From: Cephalotus follicularis
Taxonomy: Eukaryota > Streptophyta > Magnoliopsida > Oxalidales > Cephalotaceae
Length of the DNA: 64,000 nucleotides
Assembly (NCBI GenBank): GCA_001972305.1
Contig: BDDD01000892.1
Span: 286,736-350,735, forward strand
Reading direction: 5' to 3'
This document shows positions 1 to 11,693 of this stretch, in pieces. The notes under the pieces are model-generated. The model had not been told where the DNA came from. It saw nothing but the letters and a program-made list of their open reading frames with translations, and did no database searches. The position numbers and the translations under genes were made by a program. Each line of letters begins with the position of its first letter. The stretch's first letter is position 1.

Positions 1-1962
1 TTAGAATTGGTAAAGGGTTCAAAGAAGAAATTGAAACTAGGAACTAATAATGATGAGCTACTAAATGGATATTAGGTTTTTAGTGGATTAATAGTAATAT
101 ATATCCACAGATAACATGATTATGAATGATTAAATTACTGGAATTAGAGCAGATTGGTAGGTAGAAATTGTAAAAGGGAAAAATTTGAGGCTTGATAAAT
201 AATTGATACGCTACTGTTGGAACTGGTAATTGACTAGGTAATTAGTTAAATGTACTGGTTAAATGTCTGAACCTTTGAACATGGAATGGTATAGATCAAT
301 TCTGCTGAGATTGGAAGATTAAATTGGTGGAGGAGCTTTGGACATTAAAGAGAGAAATCAATCCAAATTGATTTCGGGATAGCGATTGAGGTAGGGGTAT
401 TGACATGTTTTCGAAGATATAATGTGCATATCATGTGTGGATAATTTCCTGTTTGATTGCATGTGTTGTTGAGTTAGTATTTTGGACATTGAACATGCAT
501 GTCCTGTTACTGCCTGTCAATTTCTGGGCAAAGCAGTCGACTGTTCTTCATGACAGTCGACTACTTAATCAAACCAGTCAACTGTTAAGAATAAACAGTC
601 GACTACTAAATCAAAACAGCCGACTGTTCTGGGGAACAGTCTACTGTCCTGAGATAAATTTCTGATATAGGTACTGTTTAGGCTTTAAATTGAATGTAAT
701 TACGCTGGCCTCCATATGGGATTATTGTAACAGTCAATCCTAGCCTTATATAATTACATTTCAGAAATTAAACAACGTATGCACTCCTTGTAAGAGTTGT
801 GCAAGAATGACTATGGTATGCTAATGACCTTATTGAATCCTTGAATTGCTACTGTCCTTTACTATTTTGCTGTTTATGCTACTGTTACAATTAGTATATA
901 CTAGTTTGGGTGTTCATAAACACTATTGTTCCCTTAATTTCAAAGGATTGAACCAACTAAGTGCTATGTGCACAATTAAGGATTTCAACTATCATTTTCA
1001 AATGAACCTAATGATTTCTGATTTTCCTCCAAGAGAGGACCACTACCGTATTGAATACTGTTTCCTCCAAGGAGATGTACAGTTATTGTAATGTTAAATG
1101 GTTTTAAAGAAAACTACTACTATATTGCATATATTATATACGTGATATTATTATTGAATTGATTGAATTGTTTGTCCATGCTTAAAGCCGTTAGTCGAGT
1201 GATGGCAGATATCACTGGCTACGGAGGTGGTCCTAGGTGCTAGGAGTTGGCTAGAGCATCCACCCAAACTTATCTGACCTGCAGATCTTATTTGTTAAAC
1301 TGCCTGCTAAACATCGGCAGTAAATGTTACCTGGTCTATCATCTTCAGAGTGTAGGGTGATAGTTAGGTGGTGCGCAGTTGGTGCTAGGAGTTAGCGACA
1401 CGTGTTACCCAACCACAGTATGGATTGATTTTACCCTTGTACGGTATTCATGAATTGTACTTTCTATGGCCACTTGGCATGATTGCTTATATATTGGAAT
1501 ACTTAAATATGTTAGGTTAATTATAAAATTTCATACATGTTGCATCTATATATTCCTTATCATGCATTATTCCTACTTAGCCAAGTGAGGACAACGGCTA
1601 ACCCCTAAAATTGCAGATTAAGTGAAGGCGTTCGAGCAAGTGCTACTGAAGCTTTATTGGAGAGCTTTTATCTGCTTAAGGTTGTTATTTATATGTCATA
1701 TTGTATTTGTAATGAACGATCATACTCCGTTGTTGTTATGCTTTACATTTCCAGTATGTAAAAGGATAATTGTTGGTATGGTGTAAGCACATAGTATGGG
1801 CTGCGTGCGAATAATATTTTAGGTAATCCAGTTTATGAATGCTTCCACTTTTGTTAATGAAAATTGATTAATGATGTTTTTGAATGCTGGATTATACTAA
1901 CTGATATCTCCATATATGTTGTCTTCATGGAGTGGAAAAGAAAAAAAAAACGGGGTGTGACA
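1..1962 (+). mobile_element. LTR-A, 3' part (solo or 3' LTR), truncated by window edge
   Basis: From about position 240 to 1962 this matches 9880-11589 in order: the same palindrome cluster, the same CTTAGCCAAGTGAGGACAAC block near 1577 and 11223, and the same terminal CGGGGTGTGACA. It ends at 1962 and is not followed by a primer-binding site, so it is the right end of a 3' LTR or solo LTR, not a 5' LTR. The sequence to its right is the middle of an LTR-B, so LTR-A seems to have inserted into that LTR. It has no coding content; the short open frames at 435-665 and 846-1091 arise from the repeat cluster or by chance. Confidence 0.8.
535..647. repeat. 21-bp-phased CAGTCGACTG palindrome cluster
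   Basis: Six variants of AGTCGACTG start at 535, 555, 576, 597, 618 and 638, spaced 20, 21, 21, 21 and 20 bp. The same spacing recurs in the other LTR-A copy at 10149-10261. The cores are conserved while the spacers differ. Confidence 0.85.
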
Positions 1963-2084
1963 CCCTTGAAGGTCTTGGTCCGGTATACTAGTCCCTCGTA
2001 GGTCCTAGTCCAATAATGATGCAATCCCAGCCCCTCAAAGGTCCTGGTTTCAATCAAGCAATGTAATCCCCTTTTTTTCAGCGT

Positions 2085-2290
2085 TCATTCACCTAGTCGA
2101 TCATTCAATCTTCAGTCATTCACTCGGTCATTCATTCAATCATTTCCATTCATTCGGTCGATCATTAATTCATTCAGTTCATTCGGTCGATCATTCATTC
2201 ATTCAGTCATTTGGTCGGTCATTCATTCATTCGATTCATTCGGTCAATCATTCTTTCATTCAGTCATTTGGTCAGTCACTTGTCCATTAT
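2085..2290. repeat. Degenerate CATTCATTCGGTCGAT tandem repeats
   Basis: Irregular repeats of a CATTCATTCGGTCGATCATT-like unit inside LTR-B. They are followed at about 2325-2470 by a second simple tract built of CCATAACCATGGTCATC words. Non-coding. Confidence 0.75.
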
Positions 2291-3137
2291 ACCCTTACAC
2301 AGTTCCTTAAGTCATGAAATCAACAATCATCCATAGCCATCAGTAATCATAGCCATAGCCATCCGTAATCATATCCATGGCCATCCGTAACCGTAACCAT
2401 GGTCATCCATAACCATAACCATGGTCATCCCATAACCATATCATGACCATTCCATATCCGTTACCGTACGATCCATGACCGTATGATCCATAAGGTCCAT
2501 TCCACTGTCTACACACTCACCGTGTAATAGACGAATAGGGTCGAGATAACACTGACCACACCGTGCATACCGTAGGTCCCCGCATACCATATCCATACCA
2601 TATGACGTGGTCTAACATTCATGACCTTTATGACATAGATGAGGGTCATGAATGGGTTATCTCATTTAGTCTCATACAATACAATCGATCCATCCATACA
2701 ATAGCTATAACCCATAAACCATTTCCAATATCATAACCCTTGAATTGAGAGAAGGCAGAAGCTCAACTTCTCTCAATTCTCCATTTAGTCCATTATACCC
2801 GTATACAGTTCATTAAACCATGTAATCAGTAATCATGCATAACCATAACAATCAATTTAGCATACAATCATCAATGGACAGTCATGTCCATACAATCCAT
2901 TCAAAATGCATGAATGCAAGTAAAGTAGTATAATCATATTCCAGTGATCTACCATTCGTAAACTACCGTCCCATACCGACGTATACAAATGGGATCAAGC
3001 CAACAATAATCTGAGCACATACCATTGGAGCATATGTATACCTACCTGTTTCCAATTGAGCTTGCGAGTTGGGAGGGCTTGCAGCAGAATCGATGAACTA
3101 CCTCCTCCTCTAAGCTTCATTCGTGATCACAAGCACA

Positions 3138-3142
3138 ACTCC
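3138..3142. repeat. Target-site duplication ACTCC (left)
   Basis: ACTCC at 3138-3142 and again at 6642-6646 flanks the TG...CA element 3143-6641. A perfect 5-bp duplication is the expected size for a gypsy LTR insertion. Confidence 0.85.
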
Positions 3143-3547
3143 TGTAATTCCCCGGATATATATATGAATAAATATATATATATATATATATTAAAAAAAA
3201 AAAGAAACCAGGCATTAAAACGCATGGTGTGTCAAAAGAAAGGGAGAGAGTGTGAGAGAGGGAGCAAGCGAGAGAGAGAGCGGGCGAGAGATAGCGCGCC
3301 GGAGAAGACGACGCCGGGCGAGGAGCTCGACGGCCGGAAGCGTGCTGCGCAGGTCCATCACCCATGGAAACCCCTCTCCTCATCTCTTTTCCTTCTTCTC
3401 TCTTCTCCCCTGATGTTTTACCGTCACTATCAATGCCACCAGCCGTCGATTCTGTCGCGGGTAAAGGGCCAGTCTTTGTCTATAAGACCAGCTCTTCCCC
3501 TTTTGGTGGTCGTTGTGGTGTGTTTGGGACGGAATCGGGCGGATTAT

Positions 3548-3915
3548 AGTCACTGAGTCAACGCTGCGAGTCCATCTCGCTGTCGCCTGTGACACGGCGT
3601 TTGGTGCTGAGTCACGGCAAGTTACGGCCACCAATGGACTGGTTGAAGGATTTTAAGGTCGGTGATGGCGTTTTGAGTGTTGACCGGAGTTGTGGTTGAT
3701 CATCGAGTCAACTCAGTGAGTTGAACTCACTGCCGGCCGTGACTGGGCGTTTTGGCGCCAATTCACGACGAGTTACGGGTGGAGGCACCTTAAGCCGGCA
3801 GTTTGTGACACTTTTGTGAAGTGGCCGGAATTGTGGATGTTCGGCGAGTCAACTCAGTGAGTTGACTCACTATCGGCTGTGACTGCGCGATTCACGGCGA
3901 GTCACGGTGAGCCTC
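3548..3915. repeat. Degenerate ~145-bp repeats with GAGTCAACTCAGTGAGTTGA dyads
   Basis: Three degenerate copies start near 3548, 3703 and 3846. Each has a GAGTCAACTCAGTGAGTT-type dyad followed by a GGCCGTGACTGGGCG-like block and a CACGGCGAGTCACGG-like block. They lie near the 5' end of the LTR, where promoter elements might sit; that role is inference. Confidence 0.6.
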
Positions 3916-4451
3916 CAATGGTTTTGAACATATCGTCCAATGTGAAACCTGTTTTTGGGTTTCGCCGGAGCTAAATGAGTTGGCCGGAAACTGACCGAAG
4001 CTCCGATGGCGGCTGTTCTTGGTTTCCATGCGTAGAGTATAACGAAAATGTGTTGTACATGCAGGATAAAGTAAACGATCAAGGATAAATGAAACGATCA
4101 AGGATTGAGGATTTTCGAGCTTTACGAGCTTAGTTGCTACGAGGTAGGTTATACTATTGCTTGTATTACATTCATGCATTCTAAATAATTATATGGATTG
4201 ATGTGTACGAATTGTATTTGTATGGATGCATGATTGTGTATATATATGTGTATATACGAGCATACGGATGGATATATATACTGCATATGGCATATGATAT
4301 AAGGGTTCGACGTTGAATTAAGAAAAGATGAATTCTTGCCTCCTCTCAATTCACGAGCTATGGGAGGAATCTTAAAAAGGGCTTTGAACTGTTTTGGACA
4401 TTGTTCCATTGGTTTACGAACTCTTTCACAAACTGCATTTTCTATTAAAAC

Positions 4452-4690
4452 CATCAACGCTTTATGCTTTCAAAACTAAACCTATCGACGCTTTCATGTA
4501 TTAAACTGAGTAGTCGATGTTTTATACTTATGTTTTCTAAAACCGTCGACGCTTTTATGTGTTAAACTTACAGCCGGCGCTTTTATGAGTTAAACCAAAC
4601 AGTCGACGCCTTATGCTTTAAAACAAACCATTGACTCTTTATACTTGTGCTTTTTAAAACCGTTGACGCCCGGGGCTAAGCATCGACGCT
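4452..4690. repeat. GTCGACGC-type palindrome cluster in LTR-B
   Basis: About nine variants of (G/A)TCGACGCTTT spaced about 28-32 bp apart, with spacers made of TTATGCTTTAAAAC-like words. It is the same motif family as in LTR-A and LTR-C but with wider spacing. Confidence 0.75.
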
Positions 4691-5383
4691 TAGTGCCCTA
4701 TTCATCCCAAACACACTGTTTTACATGGTTTTCCATCCAAAATGGTTTTATCTTCAACCGGATTCCATAGAAAGCCTCCCTAAGGCTTTGTAACCTATGG
4801 AAATCCTTATGTATCACTTTTGATTTCTAAATCGATGTTCAAAGTGAAGTTTTAAGGAAAGTACTCAATAAAAGAGTTCTACGCAAATGGTTTCTAAATG
4901 GTTTTCAAAATGGTCAGGATAGTTCCATTGGGATATCGAGACACGGATATCTTATTTGGACTTTCTCTCCATTGTTTTATGGATTTCAAAATGGTCAGGT
5001 ACTTCCATTGGGACATCTGGGTACGGATAGTCCCATTTGGACTCCCTTTCCATTCATTATAACTTCGATAGGGACCAACCAAATGATATATGAAAAATTG
5101 ATTACAAAATGGATTATGAACATGAAATGGCCATTGGATATGAAAAATGACTTATGATTACGAAATGATCTTTATATGATTTGACGGATGTGGATCCTAT
5201 GAGATCCTTTATGAAATGGTCCCTATCCTTTAAACAAATATATTTTATGGGTTACGAGTATTACAAGGTACGACTATGATATATATTATTATTTGAGACC
5301 TATGAGATAATCCATCCAAAACCTACGTTTCCGTCGCAAGGATTATGGGTGTTCGATCACATCATCATTGGAGGTTCTTGGCG

Positions 5384-5493
5384 CCTATGGGTTCTGACCA
5401 TTTTTACGGCTTTACCACTATATTATGGGTTCTGACCGTTTTTACGGCTTTACCACTATACTTATGGGCTCTAACAATTTTTACGGCTTAGCC
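5384..5493. repeat. ~38-bp tandem repeat x3
   Basis: Three near-identical copies of a unit containing GGGTTCTGACC then TTTTTACGGCTTTACCAC, the last one diverged. They lie inside the solo LTR-B. Confidence 0.8.
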
Positions 5494-6641
5494 ATGATGT
5501 GATCAGCGTTATCTCTTCCCCACTCGGCTACGACCTCAAAAGGGTAGGTAGTCGGTGGTAGTACTATCTCGGGCCAGAGAGGCAGAGTAGTACTCAGACC
5601 TATGGATTGGTTGTCCCTATGATTGATATGGATTGTTATATGGATTGTCTGCAGGCCTATGGTCTTTTATGTGATTAGGACCAGCCCAGTATACCACTGC
5701 TTAGGGACAGTTGGTATATTGACGCCGTCCACAATTGTCATTTATGCACACGACATGCCATACATATATATTATACCATTGCACACATATCACCATTATG
5801 CTGATGCATTACATGACATACATTGATATACTATTACACGCATATCACTATTATACTGTTGCATGCATAGCATAGTATACCTACACGACATTATGTCGCT
5901 GACCCATTTCCCCTGTGTACGGAATGGGTCAGGCTCAGGCACAGGTGATGGACTGCGGTGAGGTAAGCTAAGAAGGACAGGTTTTGTATAACATATTTTG
6001 TTAGCCAATTGTATATGGAGTTGCTTGTATTTGGATTTGCTTATATGAGTTGAATATAAGAGTTGTAAAAAAAAAGGGACTCATGTTTATGATTAAAATG
6101 TATTGAAAAATAAGGCTTGTTATGTATAAGGATTGTGAAAAGGAACCCTATGTATTTGAGACACATATGAAGATGTTATAGTTATGTTTTATTCAGCTAT
6201 CGACCTGCCGACATGTGGCAGTGCTTATGATATATGTATTGATGTATTAAACAGGGACAAGTCCATCATTTGAGGCATTAGAATGATATGATACTGGTTT
6301 GGTGGTGATTGCTGAGGGCTGTGCCCGTATATATACATAAACTGCTAATTCCTCCTTCGGGAGTGTTGAGATATAATATGTGTTTTTCCTTTACAGGGGG
6401 TTTAGTCCTATAAACGAATACTTCATGTCGAAATTTTGGGAGATTTTAAGAGTTAGTTTTTATTTGATTTGATTATTCCACTGATGTTATATAATGATTC
6501 TTCCGCTTATATGACTTTGATTTAAAGTTTTAAATTTATAGCACTTTTTTGGAGTATGAATTATATGATTAAATGGACTGAAGAGAATGAATACCATCCG
6601 TCGGATCGTGGGGGTTTACTCTCACGGTTCGGGGTGCGACA

Positions 6642-7432
6642 ACTCCATCTTTTGTCAACAGATTTCTCTTTCTATCTTTCAGCATTGCTGCTATAACCAT
6701 CACATTCTGTTACGATCTACACACAGGCAGCAAATACAAATCGTTGTCACCAAAATTTCGGCCAACACATCAAAACTCCAGCCACGCCATAAACAGGTTC
6801 TAAATTAGTTGGTCTACACCCTGGTAACTGTGACTCGCCGTGAATCATACAATCACAGCCGGCAGTGAGTCAACTCACTGAGTTGACTCGCCGGACGTTC
6901 AACAGCTCCGGCCACCACCCAAAAACACCACACCATCATCAGATTAACACATTCCCGCCTTAAACTCGCCGAGACTCGCTAAGGAACCGACGGTCACAGT
7001 AGGCAGGGAGTCAAGCTCGCTGGGTTAACTCAGTCAACCATTCCCGGCCGTTTTCAGCCGAACAATGCATCAACAGCCACCAAAAGGGGAAGAGCTAGTC
7101 GTCACGACCAAAACCCGCACTACCCGTGATGGTTTCTGGCGGTGGAACGCACGGTAGTGGCAAGGCGTCGGGGGACAGAGAAAAGAAAACAAAGAGAAGA
7201 AGATGGGTTGGGGGTTACTGGCGACTGGAGAAGGACCTGTGCGCGCCATCTCATGGTCTGGCGCCTTCGTCCGGCGTTATCTTCTCCTGGCACCATCTCT
7301 CTCCCGCTCTCTGGTTCTCTCTCCCGTCTCTCTCTATCGCGTCTCACTCTCTTGATGCATTAAAGTACCTGGCGTTTTAACGCCAGGTGCTTTTCTTTTA
7401 TATATATATATACATATATTCGGGGCACTACA
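6642..7432 (-). mobile_element. LTR-B host copy, right piece (5' end of the minus LTR)
   Basis: This resumes the minus-orientation LTR-B after the inserted solo LTR, starting with the second ACTCC copy at 6642-6646. Its right end at 7432, read on the minus strand, begins TGTAGTGCCCCGAATAT, the same start as the solo copy at 3143. The GAGTCAACTCACTGAGTTGA dyads and a CT-rich block also match. The 7120-7363 open frames on both strands are by-products of the CT/GA-rich stretch. The LTR lies in RNase H coding sequence of a minus-strand gypsy element. Confidence 0.75.
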
Positions 7433-7703
7433 CTACCATATTGCATCAACACATAACCCAAACCTGTACCCGAAGCATCGCTATACATAGCAATATCTTC
7501 ATTACTATCAGACAGTGCCAAGATAGGAGCAGAAATCAACCGGTCCTTCAACTCTTGGAAACTAGACTCACAGTCTCCATCCCAGATAAACAAAGTCTTC
7601 TTCTGGGTCAATTGTGTCAATGGCGCGGCAATCTTCAAAAAATTCTGGATAAATCTCTGATAATAACCCGCCAAACCAAGAAAACTGTGTACCTCAGTCA
7701 CAT
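7433..7703 (-). pseudogene. Ty3/gypsy pol fragment: RT end and RNase H start
   Basis: Read on the minus strand, about 90 codons cover the RT-RNase H linker of a Tekay/Del-type polyprotein: EVHSFLGLAGYYQRF, then PLTQLTQKK, FQELKDRLISAPIL and the RNase H start YSDASGTGLGYVLMQ, whose Asp is the first catalytic acid. It is cut on both sides, by LTR-A at 7704 and by LTR-B at 7432, and neither missing flank is in the window. The open frame is intact within the fragment, but the gene is only a scrap. The frame also runs into LTR sequence on both sides, which is not part of the protein. Confidence 0.85.
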
Positions 7704-7827
7704 TGTAATATCCCGTTCCTATGCTTACATGTTTTATGTTGGGTTTATACCTTTTGATATATGCTATAGTTTGTGATTGCTTTGATTTTTGGTTTGAATT
7801 TCTTTTATTTTGTTTTCTGGGCAAAAA

Positions 7828-7970
7828 GCGTCGACGCTCTTATTAGAACCGCCAACGCTTTGGCTGCTGTGTGTGGAATGTCGACGCCTAAACGTGTGAC
7901 ATCGACGCATTTTCTGTTTAAGCGTTTAACCATCGACGCTTTAAGTAAACAGTCGACGCTTTAGTCGGCT
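7828..7970. repeat. GCGTCGACGCT palindrome cluster (LTR-A)
   Basis: At least six variants of GCGTCGACGCTTT, including GCCAACGCTTT, TGTCGACGCC and CATCGACGCTTT. Some are perfect 12-bp palindromes (AGCGTCGACGCT). Confidence 0.75.
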
Positions 7971-8726
7971 TTCCATATCAGCTTGGACGGTGACATGTTT
8001 AAGGAAAGAGAGGTTTTTGCCATTTTTGTTAAACCAATTTTTCCTTGTTTGTTGAAACCGAATCTGCAAGAAAGGAAAATTCATTAGATGCACGGTTTGC
8101 CATTAATCTTACTCGTTTTCTGGTTTTTAAAATTCAAGTATCAATTTGAAAGAAAAACCATTTTTCTGCATATTTTTACAAACACGAACAGCAACCTTGA
8201 ACGCATTTTTCTACATCGATTTTGACGTTTTCTGAAGGTAATTTCTAAACGAAAGTTGTAGTTTATACTATGCAGTTTCTGTATCATCCTTTAATTTGTA
8301 TTAAAACCGACTATAACTTGATTTCGAGCATGATTTTAGAGGCCTGTTGAAACTAAATTTCTGTTGTATGTTCATTCATGGGTTTTATGCATAACTTGTA
8401 ATGTTGATGTTTAAAAACAAAGAAATCATGCTATTGACGTATGTAGATATATGTATATGTCACTGATGTTAGGATTTATACAAAAAAATTCGGATTATGG
8501 TGCATGATTTACAAACTGTTCTAAACCAGAAATTTTAATTCAAAATTTCCATACCTTTGTTCTACTTTTGATCATGCACTATGATAGTATATACTGGCAT
8601 TTTTTAATTGGTATAACATGTCACAGAACCTGCATATCATTGTTTGTGCTCATTGATTTTTAAAAATCGGATTTACTCATGATTTGCAAGAAATTTTCTG
8701 CAATTGGCATTCTGTGTCTGACGCAA

Positions 8727-8815
8727 ACCGTCGACGCTTTCGTTCTGAGCGTCGCCACTTTGTACTATTTTGTGCTTTGGTCAGTCGACTCTTTGCTCGA
8801 CGCTTTTGTAATAAC
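8727..8815. repeat. Second GCGTCGACGCT cluster (LTR-A)
   Basis: Variants CCGTCGACGCTTT, GCGTCGCCACTTT, AGTCGACTCTTT and CTCGACGCTTT within 90 bp. Confidence 0.65.
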
Positions 8816-8977
8816 CGCAAATTCAATTCGTTTACATTGTAATAATGATTAATAAAATGTGCACTCATTTGAATTTAATGTCCAATTATTATAATTTGTG
8901 ATTGGTAATTGCTTGGGATGAATGGAGATGCTTTTTGGTGAAAATCCAACTCAAAGAAACACTAAAACAGCCTTGAC

Positions 8978-9105
8978 AGCCGACTACCACAGGGGGGAAG
9001 TCGACTGCCTGGTTTGTGAAGGGGCAGCCGACTGTCACAGGGGAGCAGTCGATTGCCTGATGCGTGTTGAGGACAGTCGACTGGCCAATGCATCCAGTCG
9101 ACTGG
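8978..9105. repeat. CAGTCGACTG cluster with 21/27-28-bp spacing (LTR-A)
   Basis: Motif starts at 8978, 8999, 9026, 9047, 9075 and 9096, spaced 21, 27, 21, 28 and 21 bp: pairs 21 bp apart repeated every 48-49 bp. Confidence 0.85.
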
Positions 9106-10148
9106 AATTGCGATAGAACAGGTGTCTGTGCATGTGTGAAACAGAACAGGAGCGTGGCATGCAAGGGGACAGGTGTCATGGGCATTGCACCAGCTGCCAT
9201 GACATGCAAGGAAAGCCCTTACATGTGCTCTGTAAGATTCAGACCTGTAACTGCAAAAAAAAAATAGAAAAGAGAGAAAGGTGAGAAAGAGATGGAAAAG
9301 GGGAGAGAAAGGAAATGCATGTGATGAGAGAAGTTTAGTAAATGAACTCTGGCGAATTCAAGGCTTATATCAACTGATTGAGTTGTGAGATGAGTGTTAG
9401 AAACACTGAATATTGAGGAGAGTTGTTGGAGATTATTGGAAGCTTACATTGGAGGATTTGGAGTGGAGCTCAAAGAAAAAGGACTTGGAATCTTTGGACT
9501 TCTCCTGGTATGTTCAAATTCGAGCTCTCTGATGATGTAGTAAGCTGTTAATGATGTAACTAAAGGATGTTAATATCTTCTGTTAACCTAGTTAAGGATT
9601 AACAACTTCTTGAATTAAAACGGAAGGTGATAAATGCTCAAAGTAAAGTGGGAATTATAACCTAATTTCGAATTATAGTTGCTGTTAGGATTATCAGTAA
9701 ACATATGTGTTTAATCACCAGGTATATAACCTCTATAACATGCAACTTGGTAAATGCAGATTTGGTGCGGATTAGTGGAAGTTGTTGTTAGTGCAAAAAT
9801 AGAGATTAAGGGATTGTGAGAATTACTACTGTGTATTGTAGTTGTAATGAGAGAATAATGAATGATTAATGATACTAATGCATGTGTCCATAAACATGCA
9901 TTGTATAGATTGATTCTACTGGGAATTGAAGGATTGTTGGTGTAAAAAGATCTTGGAAATTCAAAGAGAAATATCATTACAATTGATCTTGGGATAGAGA
10001 TTTAAGGTAGGGGTAATGATATGTTATGGAAGATATAGTATGCATATTGTGTATGTCTATTTTCTGCATGATTACATGTATTGAAATTGATTGGAAATTG
10101 AACTTGGATTGCATGAACTGCCACTGCCTGCATTTTCTGGGCAGAAGC

Positions 10149-10261
10149 AGTCGCCTGTTCTTCATAGCAGTCGACTACTCAACATATCCAGTCGACTGCC
10201 AAGGCAAAGCAGTCGACTACTCATCCAAAATAGCCGACTGTTCTTGAAGGCAACCGACTGT
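10149..10261. repeat. CAGTCGACTG cluster (LTR-A), same spacing as 535-647
   Basis: Motif starts at 10149, 10169, 10190, 10211, 10232 and 10252, spaced 20, 21, 21, 21 and 20 bp, identical to the other LTR-A copy although the spacer bases differ. Confidence 0.85.
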
Positions 10262-11592
10262 TTTGGGAAATTTTACTGGTATAAGTCCTATTAAGGCCTC
10301 AATTTTGAATGTATTGATCCTGGCCTCAATTTGGATAACTAGAACAGTTAATTTTGGCCTCATATACAATTACATTTCAATATTAAACAATGTACGCACT
10401 TCGTGTGAAAGTTGCATATGAATGACTATGAAATGCTATTGTTTTGTGATTCCTTGAATTACTACTGCCTTTGATTATTGTTACTGCATATGCTACTTAT
10501 GTTAGTATATACTGTTTGGTGCTATTAACACCACTACCACTGATAATTCAAAGAGTGAAACCATCTATGGGCCTTGTACCCAAATTTATGATATTTACTA
10601 TCATTTTCAAAGGAAAGACTTATGCTAAATGAACTACTGATTTTCCTCCTATATGAGAGGCACCTACTGTTTTGTTTCCGAATTGGAAACCACTACTGTA
10701 CTGATATCGTTTTCCTCATATGAGATGTACGATCATTGAAATATTATATGTTCTAAAGAAACATCTTTTATATTGCATACTATTGATATATGTAATATTA
10801 CTGTTGACCTACTTGAATTGTTTGTCTATGATTATTGCCGGTAGTCGAGTGATGGCTGCGGTCACCGACTACGGTAGGGATCATGGGTGCCAGGAGTTGG
10901 CCAGCGATCCCCCCCAAACTTATCTGCCTTGCAGAACTTACTGTTAAACTACCCGCCAACGCCGGTAGTAAATATTACCTACCTGTCATCTTCGGAGTGA
11001 AGGTTATAGTTAGGTGGTGCACCGTTGGTGCTAGGAGTTAGCGACCGGTGACACCCAACCACTGTATGAATTGATTGTAGCCTTGTGCGGTATTTTTGCA
11101 TATGTACTGTTTATGGCCACTTGGCATGATTGCTTATATATTGGCTCATTTAAAGGTTATTTTGATATAAATCGTCATACATGTTGCATTCATATATTCC
11201 TTAGCATGCATTATCTTCCTACTTAGCCAAGTGAGGACAACGGCTAACCCCTTCAATTTCAGATTAAGCGAAGACGGTTGAAGATTGCTGCTAAAGCTTG
11301 GAGAGCATCTACTTTTGTTTTAAGGTTGTTATTTCTTTTTGATGTATTGTAATGAAATGAACGAATCATACCTCGTTTATTTTGTACTTCCGCTAGTAAG
11401 GATAATTTATTTGTATTGTAACCGCACGTAGTATGGGATGCGTGCGGATGACTTATGTTATATTCTGGCTTATTCACTGCTTTCGTATATTATTTATTAA
11501 TTATTGAATGAGATGCTTGAATATTATGTTAATACTGATATCACCATATATGCTTGTCGATAATGGTAGTGAAATAACGGGGTGTGACAGCA

Positions 11593-11604
11593 TGGTATCA
11601 GAGC
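11593..11604 (+). other. Primer-binding site, tRNA-iMet type
   Basis: TGGTATCAGAGC, the standard plant primer site complementary to the 3' end of initiator tRNA-Met, 3 nt after the LTR end. It marks the start of element A's internal region and of minus-strand DNA synthesis. Confidence 0.95.
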
Positions 11605-11693
11605 ATATTCCATATATGCTAGCTGGGATAAGTTTCTCATAAATTTGACTGAATTGTTTCCTAACGATTATGTCCTTCCATATAGGAAACCGA

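Larger units (their letters stand above)
1963..3142 (-). mobile_element. LTR-B host copy, left piece (minus orientation)
   Basis: This matches, in order, the middle-to-early part of the minus-strand LTRs at 33411-38316 and 41799-45244. Shared landmarks are the GTCATGAATGGGTTATCTC block near 2647, the GAATTGAGAGAAGGC block near 2745 and the run of short CATAACCATAAC words. It is cut on the left by LTR-A and on the right by the solo LTR-B at 3143. It continues at 6642. Confidence 0.7.
3143..6641 (+). mobile_element. Solo LTR-B inserted in opposite-orientation LTR-B
   Basis: It begins TGTAATTCCCCGG, ends GGGGTGCGACA and has a perfect ACTCC target duplication. Length is about 3.5 kb. There is no internal region or primer site, so it is a solo LTR left by LTR-LTR recombination. 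Its contents, reverse-complemented, match the LTRs of element BM (33411-38316 and 41799-45244): a GA-rich 5' block, GAGTCAACTCAGTGAGTTGA dyads, a GTCGACGC-type cluster, and a GACCCATTTC block near 5901. An AT dinucleotide tract lies at about 3156-3191. Confidence 0.85.
7704..11589 (+). mobile_element. Element A 5' LTR (~3.9 kb)
   Basis: It begins TGTAATATCCCGTT at 7704, inside the gypsy pol scrap, and ends AACGGGGTGTGACA at 11589. The ends are imperfect inverted repeats of each other, and a primer-binding site follows 3 nt later, so this is a 5' LTR. It is unusually long. It holds four separate GTCGAC-type palindrome clusters of two flavours: GCGTCGACGCTTT near 7828-7970 and 8727-8815, and CAGTCGACTG near 8978-9105 and 10149-10261. 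The 9880-11589 part matches 240-1962. I cannot exclude a further insertion inside it, because the left half has no second copy here to compare with. Confidence 0.7.

Noticed and set aside
3056-3556. 166-codon plus-strand frame and overlapping minus frames in the GA/CT-rich block
   Set aside because: Low-complexity Arg/Glu/Ser composition inside an LTR, crossing the insertion point at 3143. The same frames appear wherever LTR-B copies have this block (7120-7363, 37880-38146, 44730-45105).
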